Shown here: positions 11,193 to 21,600 of the stretch, piece by piece
Numbering within the stretch: position 1 is the first letter of the stretch
Layout of the letters: every line of letters begins with the position of its first letter
Assembly: GCF_003171515.1 (NCBI RefSeq)
Contig: NC_089399.1
Span: 2,666,001 to 2,730,000 of the forward strand
Length of the DNA stretch: 64,000 nt
Source: Pyrenophora tritici-repentis
Taxonomy: Eukaryota; Ascomycota; Dothideomycetes; Pleosporales; Pleosporaceae
Direction: 5' to 3'
Notes under the pieces: generated by a model
What the model was told of the DNA's origin: nothing
What the model saw: the letters and a program-made list of their open reading frames with translations, nothing else
Database searches by the model: none
Translations under genes and position numbers: made by a program

Positions 11193-12447
11193 TTAGGCCT
11201 CTTCCACATTTGCAATCGCCTCCTTGGCCTCTTCTTTGGCTTCCACTCGAGCGCTGGCTCGTGGCTGCCGGAGCTCGTCGATATTGTACCGTTTGAGCGT
11301 GTCAAAATCACGTCCCACAACGCTCATGCCCAAGACATTCTATCGGGTGTAAGCAGCTGTCAAAATCTCACCATGCCATATCGTCGTACCTTGTAAATCT
11401 CAACGAGAATGAGCAGATCATACCCCTTAAGGTCGACCTTGTGGTCTGGTCCTACCAGGGCTGCGATCGTGCGGATCACATTGTCTCGCAGAAACACCTT
11501 GTTGTTGCGGATCGATGGCCGTATCGCAAACTTTATTACCATGCATTAGCGAGGATCTTTGCACCACAGGGCTGCATCATCTGATGACGGGAGTGCGCTC
11601 ACTTTTTTCCCCGCTTGATCTGCGCCATGGAAATGGGGTGCAAGGACCTGTTTCGCAACAGCCTCGAGACCCTCGGGCGTGGCCTTGTCGGTTGCCGTGA
11701 TGGGCGTAAGTCGCTTCACGTAGCTCAGATTTCTCGGCTGAGCGCCATCTGCGATATCTTGACAGATCTTGTGGACAAACGAGACAGGCTCAAGGGGAGA
11801 TCGTGTCCTGAAAAACATCACTTTGATGCGTCAGCCTTGGCTATCAGGAGGACAAGTAGCTACCCTTACAGCACTGGGTATCAAGTTTGAGCGAAGTGAA
11901 CAAGGGCTTCGTAGTTGGTTTGCGAATCTCGGCAAGCTCTTTCTTGATCTCGGCTTCGATATCACCTCCCTCATCATCTGAATCGTCGTCTGAAGCTGGC
12001 CCATTAGACTCAGCCGACCCATACAACTTAGTAGCGTACTATCACCAACTGTCAGCAGATACAGCATTATCGTTTTTGGATGCTGCGATATCACAGAACG
12101 ACTAACCTCTTGGAATAGATCTCGCAGGTCATTGACAGATTTTGCTTCTTTCTTCATGGCGCATGTTGCCCATATGCCTGTATCACCAGGCTGAATAGCG
12201 CGATCTGCAGTATATCTCCGGGGCATGTCCCGGTTTTTTTTGCCCTAGGAGTTCCATTTAGCACTAAGATGATTACTGCAGCTGCAGAACGAAAACGGTA
12301 TCGGTATTGCGCGGCCAAGGCGGCAGGGCCGTAGATTTGAAAGTCGTACGAAGAAAAAGAACTTACCTTAGCTCTTTTGTTCCCGCCATCATGTGCTCCA
12401 CCAGACTCAGCTTTCCGTTTTTTCGGACCATTTTCTGTTCCAGACAT
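11193..12447 (-). CDS. TAN1: tRNA acetylation cofactor TAN1 (THUMP domain)
   Basis: There are six exons on the minus strand: 12447-12367, 12244-12107, 12038-11870, 11820-11603, 11530-11390 and 11339-11193, giving 297 residues. Every junction keeps frame and family sequence. Recognisable segments are QPGDTGIWATC (an N-terminal hallmark), an acidic stretch with SDDDSDDEGGD, then IEAEIKKELAEIRKP, the THUMP domain with LTPITATDKATPEGLEAV and HFHGADQAGKKFAIRPSIRNN, and ILVEIYKNVLGMSVVG near the end. TAN1/THUMPD1 binds tRNA and is the partner that lets the Kre33/NAT10 acetyltransferase form N4-acetylcytidine at position 12 of tRNA-Leu and tRNA-Ser. Introns are 49-122 nt. Introns 3 and 4 both end in AAAG rather than CAG/TAG, which frame and conservation nevertheless require. 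The C-terminus is a Lys/Glu/Ala-rich helix. Confidence 0.92.
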
Positions 12448-13610
12448 TTTGGAAGATCCTGGGTTAAGCGGTGTAGTGAGGGTGGTGTGATGAGAGATGC
12501 TCCAAGGTCGTGTCGAAGCTACCTGGTCTGGAAAGAAAAGAAACTAGGCTTGTTTCGTCCACTAAAACGGCTACTCCCGCCTTTACATCTCCACCCTCAC
12601 TGCTCACGTCCCTCACCCGTGCTCTCTTCCAGCCTCATCCCAACTACCCACCAATCCAATTAAGCAAGGACTTAGTTGGTGTCGTATGCCTTATTTTAGA
12701 TGCCTGCATTCCTGGTCGCATCTTGGCGCCATCGGAAATCAGGCGCTTCGATGACGCGTGGAAACCACACCTCATACCGCGTTCATACAGTGCTGCAGCA
12801 GTCGCGATCCAGATTACTGGGTTCCCTTAACCTCCCACGCAGAATATTGCTAACGTCCTGCAGCTGTCGTGTTAAAGATAAGCAAGATCGTGCCCACTCA
12901 GATCGCGGATGCTGTCAGATGCAAGCCCGCTGATTGTGTGGTACAACACTGAGGCCACCCGGAGATGGCTTACGCCGAACGTTCGCTTTGCTTTTCGTGC
13001 ATTGTTATCACCAAGACGATATTTATAACCATAGTCGGGATGTGGGGGTCAACGTGCCCTGTTATCGTCACTATCCTGGACTGACTAATCACATGAGGTC
13101 CTGGTGACAAGACAGGACGGAAAGTTACTTCCGGACTCTGTAACTTCTTTGTCAAGCCATAGACTCATCAAATCACTGAACACACTGAACACACACAATC
13201 ATCACGAGCGAACATATTGTACCTTGTCGAGAATCAATTAAATCCAAATTAATACCTAGGTACCTAATTACCAAAACTATGTACGTACTTTGCTAAAAAG
13301 GAAAATCTGGGTATATAGACGCAATCATAAAGCAAGAAAAGGACATAACCTCATCAAGTCGTTACAGCGTGAGAATCGTAAGCGCGCTTATTACCGGGCT
13401 CTCTGAGCCATATGTGAAAAGCAGAGAGAGAGAGAGATGTAGAGAGGAGAGGACACAACTAACAGAAACAAACTAAAGACAAACGCCAGACACCGTTGCA
13501 AGAATGACGAGAGCAAAATAAAAAAAAACCGAACAAGAGAGAAGAAGAGATTCACAAGAGGGTATACAAACAAACGAGATGTACCATCATCAAGATGGTG
13601 TGGCTATGCC
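12448..13610. other. Intergenic region upstream of TAN1
   Basis: This contains the TAN1 promoter and the 3' side of the next minus-strand gene. A pyrimidine-rich patch lies near 12570-12640. Purine-rich tracts at 13380-13560 (plus strand) correspond to CT-rich sequence on the coding strand just past the stop of the neighbouring gene, including an (AG)7 microsatellite. No gene is supported. Confidence 0.45.
13423..13436. repeat. (AG)7 dinucleotide microsatellite
   Basis: Seven perfect AG units lie in a purine-rich stretch downstream of the Ser-rich hypothetical gene. They could vary in length between isolates. Confidence 0.9.
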
Positions 13611-15106
13611 TCATGCGTCCCGACGCATGAAGCCAAAACGCTTCTTTTTCTTCTCCGTCTTATTCTCGGCACCTGTAGGTGCATTGGGATAGCCGTTGAT
13701 GGCCGCCTCAGCATTCAGACGTTCAGCTTCTTCGTAGTCGAATGGCTTGTACCAATTCCTCTGCGGTATCTCTCCCATCTTTGTGCTATCAGATGCGAAC
13801 GTGTAGCTCGATGGGGTGACCTTGTCTAGGCGACGACGGAAAGCGAGGGTCGCTGGCGAGGGAAAGACGGGTTCTGGTGAGAGATGTGCGGGCTTCGATG
13901 GGACAGGAGGCTTGACTTCGATAGGTGTTGAGGAGCGGCGAGGTGTGGACGTGAAGCTTGGAAGCTTGGGGGTGGGTTCGTGAATGTGCTTCTCTGGTGA
14001 TGGCTTCGGTGACGATGGCTTTGGCGTTGATGATTTAGGAAGCATGTACGGATATTCGGTCCATGATGGTGATCGAGAATCGTCGAAGGAATCGACCCGT
14101 GGCTTGCTACTGCTCTTCTTTGATGCACCGCCTTCCGGCTTGCTCTTTGTAGCACTACCGCGTTCAAGCTCAAAAGGCTCAACTGGTACGTACAAGGGCA
14201 GCTGTGGTGCCATCTGGAGCTTCTTGAGTTGAGGAGAGGCCATTGGGGAATTGTCGCGCGAGCTTGAGGGAGACTTGACCGAGTGTGAAGCAGACTTCAC
14301 CGCGCCCGAACTATTGCCCGATGAGCTGCTCTTACGAGTGGTCTTGGGCCTCATGACGACAAGCTGGGGTTGGTTTGAGCTCCCGTGTCTGATGGGCATG
14401 CGTGTTACTACATGGCCAGAGGATCGCTGGCGCGAGGAGCTCGAGTGCTTCCTCTTCACCTTTTCTGGGCTGGCACTCCGAGATGAGCAGTCATGGTGTT
14501 TGCTAGTCCCGCATCGGGGACATGGTGGAGCAGCAATGTTAAGTTGTAGCTGCGATTGGCTTAGTCGGTGATATAGCTGCGTGAGGCTGTGTATGGCTTC
14601 GCGACGTGATGCATCGGAGAGGTGGGTCAAGGCTTTGTAGTCTAGATCTAGCTGGCCTTTTCCACCTTTGCTGTCATGATTCAGGAAGGTTGCGATGATG
14701 GCTACAAGTCCAGTGTTCAACTTGATGAGTGTCTCTGCAAGGGAGGCATGTGCAATTGCTGTTTCGTTGTTAGTATAATCCACATGGTAGTAAGGTATCT
14801 CCACTTACAATCGCCCTTTGCGAAGCGCGGCCCTAGACCGCTAAAGTAGTATTCAGCATAGCTCTCGGCAACCTCTTCGGGCCCTCTGCGCAAGCTTTTG
14901 GAGAGCTGATGCTCGGCCGTGCCCGTCGGATCAGGCTTGTCAGGCTCTTTGCGCGTCTTGCGCTTTTTTCTTCTCTCGCGCAACCTCCTGAAGATGTTCA
15001 ATCCATTTGTGAAAGCTTCTATGATGCCGGCGACGCAGCTAGCTACTTCGGCTTCTCCAGCCTTACGCACAACATGCGTACCTGCAGAATCCAACTTGAC
15101 GGCCAT
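13611..15106 (-). CDS. Ser/Pro/Lys-rich protein of unknown function
   Basis: On the minus strand, exon 1 is 15106-14809 and exon 2 is 14758-13611, giving 481 residues. The 50-nt intron has a GTAAGT donor, a CTAAC site and an ACAG acceptor, and reads ...RFAKGD-SIAHASLAETL in frame. I do not recognise the family. The first ~170 residues look folded and helical: MAVKLDSAGTHVV, a basic patch RRLRERRKKRKTRK, then ETLIKLNTGLVAIIATFLNHD and a CPRC pair near residues 155-160. The rest is intrinsically disordered and rich in Ser, Pro and Lys, with many SP/TP sites, and ends in the basic cluster EKKKKRFGFMRRDA. The disorder and phosphorylation-site density suggest a regulated scaffold, which is inference only. 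The start at 15106 was chosen because the upstream in-frame sequence is hydrophobic leader-like and CT-rich in the DNA. Confidence 0.8.
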
Positions 15107-16006
15107 GGCTAGAATGCAACACACTAAAACAAGGAAAGAGGAAATGCAGAATGGAACTGGAGGGAAAGGAAGAGAAAAAGGCGATAGGTATACAATATTC
15201 AAGAAGCAAAGTGCGGTCTAAAGCGCCATTAGCGAGGGTGAATGAAGAGTCATCCAAAAGCCAAATCATCAACGTTAACCTCAAGTTGTGTTTAGTCGCC
15301 GTGGACACGCCCGCCCAAGACGGGGGCCCTAAGACTTATCCCGTCGCTGGCAGTGCGACCCATGTCGTCGCACACCCTCGAGTGCGCGTGGGTGCGCACC
15401 AGGCTTTACGTTCCTGCGTCTTCTACTGGGTATTCCCACCGTCTTTACACCGTCTAGCCTACCGGTTCGACCTGTGCTTCCCGTGGCCTGCACATAGCCG
15501 CCTCGGTGTAAGAGGCTTGGAGAGGCCTAGGTATGTGAGTGGATGCCGCTGTTGCACTAGTCGCAAGCGGCAACGGGACAAGTGCAGCCTAGATTGGCTT
15601 TCGATAAGCTTCATGGGCCGCGGCGAGTAGAGGCCTTGAGAGCGTGCATGTCCATGTGCAGCATATGCGCATGAAACATTCGTCCAATGCCACTGTGTCG
15701 CATTTGCCTCTTGCGATTGAAGAGAGTGTAGGTGTGGGGTGCAGGACGGCATGGCTGAACAAACGTGGTTGGGTGGGCGTGCATGTTCTTTCGCACACCG
15801 ACAGCGAGGCGGTCAAAACATAGCGGTACAGGCACAAGATGCAGTGGAGAAACAACGCAAAGTGAGGTGAACTGTCATTCGCAGGGATACCCTGCAGTGC
15901 TTCATCGAACATGTGTGACTCCCACGCCCATCACAAAAAGTACAGACCAAAACGCCTCGCTATGCATACATACAGAAGCGTAAACCTATCATCATCCATC
16001 CACTAT
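15107..16006. other. Intergenic region between HRD1 and the Ser-rich gene
   Basis: Both neighbours are on the minus strand. The segment should include the promoter of the Ser-rich gene and the HRD1 3' untranslated region. Overlapping ORFs of 70-160 codons occur in several frames but carry no domain or splice logic. No gene is supported. Confidence 0.45.
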
Positions 16007-18340
16007 CTATTGCTCATTGTCCTCGGCATCTTCTATAGTAACTGTTCTTTTGCTCGTGTTCTGGCCAGACGAGCTGCTTCTAGCCACCGACGAGCTTGAC
16101 CCTTCAGCCTCATTCCGCTCTCCGACATTACCAAAGCTCCAGCTTGACTCAAGGCTACTAGGCTCTGCTCGTTTCGGTGATGAATTTGGAGGCTGATCGG
16201 AACTAGTCGGGTCGGCCGCCGGGGCAGCGGGTTGGACCTGAGGAGTTACAGTAGTAGACGTCAAAGGCGCCGCCTCAGGATCCGCGAATGGTGGTGCTGG
16301 TGCTGTCGCTGTCGCTGTCGCTGTCGCTGGTGCTGGTTGCGCTGGTGTCAAATCACTCTCCTGCGCTGGCTGTTCTGGATGCGAGAGTGTTGGCATCGCG
16401 ACACTTTCCTGACCAAGTCGCGGCGCTAGTGCCATGGGCCTTAGGGTCCACCCCTCTGGCAACGTCAAACCTGCCGGAATACCTGCGTCGCCTTGGCGCA
16501 AAACAGATCCTCTGGCAAGGTAAGCCTGTGGCGCAGACATATTCATGTTCGGTGCATCCAATGGCGCAATGGGGGGCAAGTCGGCACCACTCACGCCGGA
16601 AGCCTGTTGAAGTCGATGGAGCTCTGCAAGAAGTCTGTGGACAATCTCGAGTTGCTCGTGTTGGGCGTTCAGATGTCGCATCGATTCAATAATGTTTTGC
16701 TGTATACGCAAGATGTCCGACTGGATGTCTGACGGATGCAGTGCGACTGCGCCAGGTATTGGGCCCATGGGCAAGTTTGATGTGACGCCTGGCATGATTA
16801 GATCCTGGGGACGATGCTGTTGGTTAGGCATTGCATTGTTCGCGGCTTGTTGGCGCAATCGCTGCATGGCGTTTTGCACAGCAGCATCGTCTTGCTGACC
16901 CGGCGGTACGCGAATGTTTCCCAAGGCGATCCTAAAGGGACCAAAGTTGAAGACGCGCATATTGTCTGCTGGGGGGTTTGCTTGCGCGCCTTGTGGTGCG
17001 GCCTGCTGGCCCTGACCTTGTTGGTTACCAAGACCATCTCGCTGCCCATCAATATCGAGCAAGGCTTCTAGCGCCTGTGCTCTCCTCTGTTGCCCTTGAT
17101 TCGCTTGGTTTGCTTGATTGTTGCGTTGGGTGCTTTGAGTCGTGGATGAGGTGAGGACTGGCCTTCGGCAGGTGGGGCACACTTGCTGTCTCTCGAGCCA
17201 GCTACGTAGACAGCCAAAGTGCAAGATGTGGCCACACGGTAGCTTTTTCGGTCTTTGGCGCTCGTCCATCCTTCGGCCTGGCTGCGCACCATCCGCACCT
17301 GGCTGTACCCAAGGCCGCATTTCTTCTCGGCAGACGATGCATGTGTTTTCTCGATCGAGCTCTTCTGCCGTGGCGTCCGGATAGCGTGTGTTCATGTCGC
17401 GAGTCGCATTTCGGTACTGTACAAAGTCGTGAATCCTCTTGATTAGGGATCGGATGGTCATGAATAGGTCCCTCATGATGTGGATAGGAATACCGTAGAA
17501 GGTCATAAGGATAGCGAAGAAGCCCAGGTAGACGACCGACTTGACAAAGTCAGTTGCCAGGTCTAAATAAAAGACCCAGCGACCCTTTTCTTCCCACCCG
17601 GGCACATCTCCATCGTCGTCGTCATCTTCCACTTCGGCAGGCACTTCGGTTCCCTCGGCCGCAGCCCGTTGGCGTGCTTGCTCGGCTATGATGGTACGGG
17701 TTTCATCCCGTGTCGTCTCCTGGCGATGTGTTATATACATTTCGACAAGCGAGAGTACGTAGCGTAGAAACGTGGATGACGATGCAATGGCTAGGAGGAC
17801 GTATTCGAAGCCGAACATGACCATGACGCCGGGGCGCGCCTCGGAGAGGATCGAATCGATGCAATACTGCATCATGAAGATATCGAAAGCGACGGACAGT
17901 AGCAAGGAGCTCATCAGGCGTGTGTGGAAGAGCTTTGGGTTCGCGGGCGGTTGCTGTTCCAGAAACTCTACTCTGCCCTCTCCTATCCATTGCCAGACTT
18001 TGCCAGCCAGCAAACACAAGAACATGGCGAAGAACCAGATGCCTATATCGTCCCTGAAGATGGTCATGGCTAGCAATGTCTCACTGACAGCGAACCAGGC
18101 CTTGTCGTATAGCTGCTCCGTCTCGATGGGGCGGAGAGGGCCGTAGAAGAGTCGCTGCAGTCCATAGCCAAAGCTGGCTGCGACTATGAGCATGAGGTTC
18201 ACCAGGAACATCAGAGAGCCGGTGCTCTGCGAGATGTAGACGGCGGCCGAGTAGAAGTTTGGTCGCTCATAGTATGCGCGCATTAGCACAACATTGGCCA
18301 TGACGGCCGAGCCCGCGACGTAGAGTTTGAGTCGACTCAT
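16007..18340 (-). CDS. HRD1: ERAD-associated E3 ubiquitin ligase HRD1 (synoviolin)
   Basis: An intronless gene of 777 residues. The N-terminal ~310 residues form several membrane helices (for example SLMFLVNLMLIVAASFGYG, IWFFAMFLCLLAG and VLLAIASSSTFLRYVLSL), as expected for the multi-span ER membrane domain that forms the retrotranslocation channel. A RING-H2 domain spans about residues 334-394: CIVC...LPCGHILHFGCLRSWL...CPTCRRPV, with a ~23-residue insertion between the first two cysteine pairs. HRD1 ubiquitinates misfolded luminal and membrane proteins in ER-associated degradation together with Hrd3, Der1 and Ubc7. The cytosolic tail (400-777) is long, disordered and rich in Gln, Pro and Ala. 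It includes a Thr-Ala run encoded by a hexanucleotide repeat at 16302-16325. The gene is divergent from the invertase gene over 1.2 kb. Confidence 0.95.
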   Translation of the reverse strand: MSRLKLYVAGSAVMANVVLMRAYYERPNFYSAAVYISQSTGSLMFLVNLMLIVAASFGYGLQRLFYGPLRPIETEQLYDKAWFAVSETLLAMTIFRDDIGIWFFAMFLCLLAGKVWQWIGEGRVEFLEQQPPANPKLFHTRLMSSLLLSVAFDIFMMQYCIDSILSEARPGVMVMFGFEYVLLAIASSSTFLRYVLSLVEMYITHRQETTRDETRTIIAEQARQRAAAEGTEVPAEVEDDDDDGDVPGWEEKGRWVFYLDLATDFVKSVVYLGFFAILMTFYGIPIHIMRDLFMTIRSLIKRIHDFVQYRNATRDMNTRYPDATAEELDRENTCIVCREEMRPWVQPGADGAQPGRRMDERQRPKKLPCGHILHFGCLRSWLERQQVCPTCRRPVLTSSTTQSTQRNNQANQANQGQQRRAQALEALLDIDGQRDGLGNQQGQGQQAAPQGAQANPPADNMRVFNFGPFRIALGNIRVPPGQQDDAAVQNAMQRLRQQAANNAMPNQQHRPQDLIMPGVTSNLPMGPIPGAVALHPSDIQSDILRIQQNIIESMRHLNAQHEQLEIVHRLLAELHRLQQASGVSGADLPPIAPLDAPNMNMSAPQAYLARGSVLRQGDAGIPAGLTLPEGWTLRPMALAPRLGQESVAMPTLSHPEQPAQESDLTPAQPAPATATATATAPAPPFADPEAAPLTSTTVTPQVQPAAPAADPTSSDQPPNSSPKRAEPSSLESSWSFGNVGERNEAEGSSSSVARSSSSGQNTSKRTVTIEDAEDNEQ
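16302..16325. repeat. Hexanucleotide repeat (GCTGTC)4 inside HRD1
   Basis: Four perfect 6-bp units, plus a partial fifth, encode alternating Thr-Ala in the disordered HRD1 tail. Whole-unit changes would keep the reading frame. Confidence 0.9.
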
Positions 18341-19525
18341 GGTGGTGGATTGAACTTTTGCATCTGCGTCTGGGAGTCTGGGATTGCTGGTTGTGCTTGC
18401 ATCTGGGACGCGTTCGTGAAGGAAACGTGGTCGGAATGGGACGCCTCATGATTGGCCGCGCCTCCGATGACGTTCGTCTGCCGCCCAATGTTTGTTCCAG
18501 TTCCGTGACAGGACCATCTACTGTAACCATCCTAGTCCTACACCTACATATTGACAGGTTTCGACCGTCTGTGAAGAATACAGTAATCACTTGAAGAGCA
18601 CAGCCATTCTGTGAATGTCATGATACGATTTCGCCCGCCCATCCAAGTCGTGTGCTGTCATCCAACAACGCGCGGACATATCCCATACCTTCCAAGCTTG
18701 TCGACTTCTTTTTTTGCTTCTATACCCTCTTCCAATGGGAGTCGGCATGCTTCATTGCTTTGCTCGAGCCTTCATACGCAGAAGCCACCACTCCCCACAC
18801 TTCTCCAGCAAGCCCCAAGTTTTCCAGCTTCCAAGCTTATGCACGGGCGCCACATCCCGTGACATTCCTGGGCTTCGCGGTATTTTCTGCATCTCGGGAA
18901 GATGCTCGGTGTCACGACCACGCGAGGCCCATACTAGGACCGTTGTCGGTAATTGCTAGCCAAGCCACATCGTGAGCACCAGAAAAGTTTTCTCTTGCTA
19001 TGAGCCAATTGACACAAACTCAAGCATGCCTGCCTAGGTAGTCGGAGGCGCAGCCGCACCATCTCGTTCGCTGCGCAGCTGCCCCAGGTCTGCAAGTGTG
19101 TAGAGATGACTTTGTGGCGCAGACCAGCCTTCTCGGAATTGTTCGAGAACGACGCTGTTTTCACGGTTTGTGGGGATTCATGGGGGCTCATGCCGATTTT
19201 GCGGGGATCGTCTATAGACTACTGCATCGCAAGTTCGGGATTGCGTTAGCCCATGTCATAAGCACGGTGCTCGTCCTTCTTGGGCTTGGGTGTCATGACC
19301 GCATACAACGCCGAATCGGTGGGTCTTCTTTGTGTTTACTTGACTACATAAGCTGGTATTGCTGCTGTTGGAATTCAGTATCGAACGTCCTGCTCGTCAT
19401 CACGGTACGTCCCAGCCCCATGCTTCCATACTGCTTCATCAACGAGATGGAGCAGATAAGCTATACGACATTATCTTTGGTCCAAGCGTCTGACTAACCT
19501 TCCGTAGTATCGACCTCTGACAACC
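18341..19525. other. Divergent promoter region of HRD1 and the invertase gene
   Basis: This 1.2-kb segment separates two outward-facing genes and should hold both promoters. Reading frames on the plus strand (about 18611-18975 and 19096-19497) show no domain and no conserved start. No gene is supported. Confidence 0.45.
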
Positions 19526-21490
19526 ATGTTCCGGTCTGTTCCCCTTCTGAGCGTTGCGCTTGGAACTCTCTCCGCCGTTTGCGCGCAGGAGTTGCCGGCT
19601 GTGTTGACTGCCGACTACATCGAGGGCTTGGGCAACAACAGTCTCTTCACGAGATGGCGCCAGACCTACCACTTCACTTCACCCGCCGGGTGGCTGAATG
19701 ACCCAGCGGGTATGATGTATGATCCCATCAACGACACCTACCATCTCCACTACCAGTGGCATCCCAACCATGTCGCCTGGGGCAATATCTCCTGGGGACA
19801 TGCCATCTCCAAGGATATGATTACCTGGACCGACGTTGGTGGCTGGGAAAATGACCAGGCTCAATCCATCGGCACTGGTCCCCATCCCGACTCCAGGAAC
19901 AGCAGTTACTATGGATTGGGTATCTTCTCCGGAACAGCACAACCTTACAACCTGGAAGGTAAGCAGGATGGTACGCTCCTCGCCTTCTACACTTCCGTTC
20001 AGCAACTACCCACCAATTGGGCTCTCCCCTACATCCCTGGTACTGAAACCCAAAGCATTGCCATTTCCAAAGATGCTGGTCAAACTTGGCAGCAGTATGA
20101 GGGCAACCCAATCATGACTCAGCCACCGCAAGGCTGGAACATCACCGGATGGCGCGATCCATTCGTTGAGCCTTGGCCCGAGATGGACGCAATTCTTGGC
20201 CAGAAAGAGCCGCACTTCTACATGGTGCTGGGTTCTGGTATCAAGGGCGAAGAGGGAGGTGGCCGCATCCCCTTCTATAGCGCTCCTGCTAGTAATTTGA
20301 CCGACTGGACTTTCTTGGGTGCGCTATGGGAGCCCAAGGCAAACGAGACACTGGGATCTTTGGTTGAGACTGGAACCTACGGCTTTAACTTCGAAGTGTA
20401 AGTGCGAGAGGTCTCATATGTACACATAAGCGCTGACTCCAATAGCTCCAACTTCTTCTCTCTTACTGACGAAGATGACGACGTTCACTACTACGCGCTC
20501 ATGGGTACTGAGGGCGGTAATCTGACCTGGCACCCTCGCGCGCAGTGGGGTTTGTGGAACGAAGGACAAGTCACTCGCCGTGAGAATGGCTCTGCCGAAT
20601 TCACACCCCTTTCCGGTGGTGTCATCGACTCCGGCCTTCTCTACGCTGTTACCAGTTTCTGGGACTCGAAGAACGATCGCCGCGTCCAATGGGGTTGGGC
20701 CAACGAGGAGAACAACAACTTCGCAATTACCCAATCCGGTTACCAAGGCGCCATGGCCATCCCGCGCGAGATGTACGTCATGAAGACCAAGGATCTCGTG
20801 AACCCACATGGTGGCTTGAGTAGCAAGGGTAACACTCGCCTGGTCGAGCACGGCAATGGTACCTTTACTGGTTACACATTGGGTGCCCGCGCTCTTCCTG
20901 AAATTGTCCAGGCCATGCACGGCGGAAAGGATCCCCAAGTCATCGACACTGGTAACAAGAACCTTACTACTGGTTCTGCGTCCGGCAACGGTACCAGCCA
21001 CATGCACCTCCAGGTCACGCTTTCCGACTTCACTGGCCCCGCCGGTGTCGTCATTGCCCAATCGCCAGGAGGCGAGGAGAAGACCGTTGTCTATTACAAC
21101 CCGGAGAACTACACCATTAACGTAGACCGCTCGCAGTCTTCTTCGATCAAGGAATTTGCCAACTACACCATGCTTGGCTACTACTACCCATACACATTTT
21201 CCAACGGCACACAAGAGTCTTTGCACATGGACATCTTTGTCGATGGGTCGCTTGTTGAGGTTCATGTCAACAACCGCTTCTGGCTGACGACTCGCATCTA
21301 CCCTGCTCGCACCGACAGCACTGGTTTCAGTCTCTGGGCTGAGAAGGGCGCAAGTGTCAAGGCACAGGACATGAAGTTCTGGAATGTTGACATGAATGCC
21401 TTCCCGAAGAGACCTGCCAACACGAGCAGTGAGCTTGTGTTTGACACACCAGAGCAGACTAGCAACTATGTCTGGTGGACTGGGAACTAA
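19526..21490 (+). CDS. Secreted glycoside hydrolase family 32 enzyme (invertase / beta-fructofuranosidase)
   Basis: Exons 19526-20397 and 20446-21490 give 638 residues. The 48-nt intron (GTAAGT...CTGAC...TAG) restores ...GFNFEV-SNFFSLTDE. A signal peptide is visible at residues 1-20 (MFRSVPLLSVALGTLSAVCA). GH32 hallmarks are GWLNDPAG with the nucleophile D59, FSGTA near 134, WRDPF with the transition-state stabiliser D211, and the acid/base E290 in YGFNFEV, which lies just before the intron. A C-terminal beta-sandwich follows, with LHMDIFVDGSLVEVHVN around residue 555. GH32 enzymes cleave beta-D-fructofuranosyl bonds in sucrose or fructans. Many N-glycosylation sites (for example NNS, NDT, NIS, NSS) fit secretion. 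The sequence alone does not separate invertase from an inulinase or fructosyltransferase. A lone sugar-hydrolysing gene with no adjacent transporter or regulator. Confidence 0.9.
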
Positions 21491-21600
21491 TCAATGTCAT
21501 GTTACGGACGTATGGCAAGATTAGAATGCAAATGTTAATGAACAATGTATAATTTATGATTTCAAGAAACTTTGAATGATACGTTTGCTTGGTGTGTTAT

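Noticed and set aside
15464..15480. GGTTCGA string resembling a tRNA B box
   Set aside because: The flanking bases do not fit GGTTCGANNCC, and no A box or cloverleaf could be drawn around it.
15203..15980. Several 70-160 codon ORFs upstream of the Ser-rich gene
   Set aside because: They run in conflicting frames on both strands with Cys/Arg-rich random composition.
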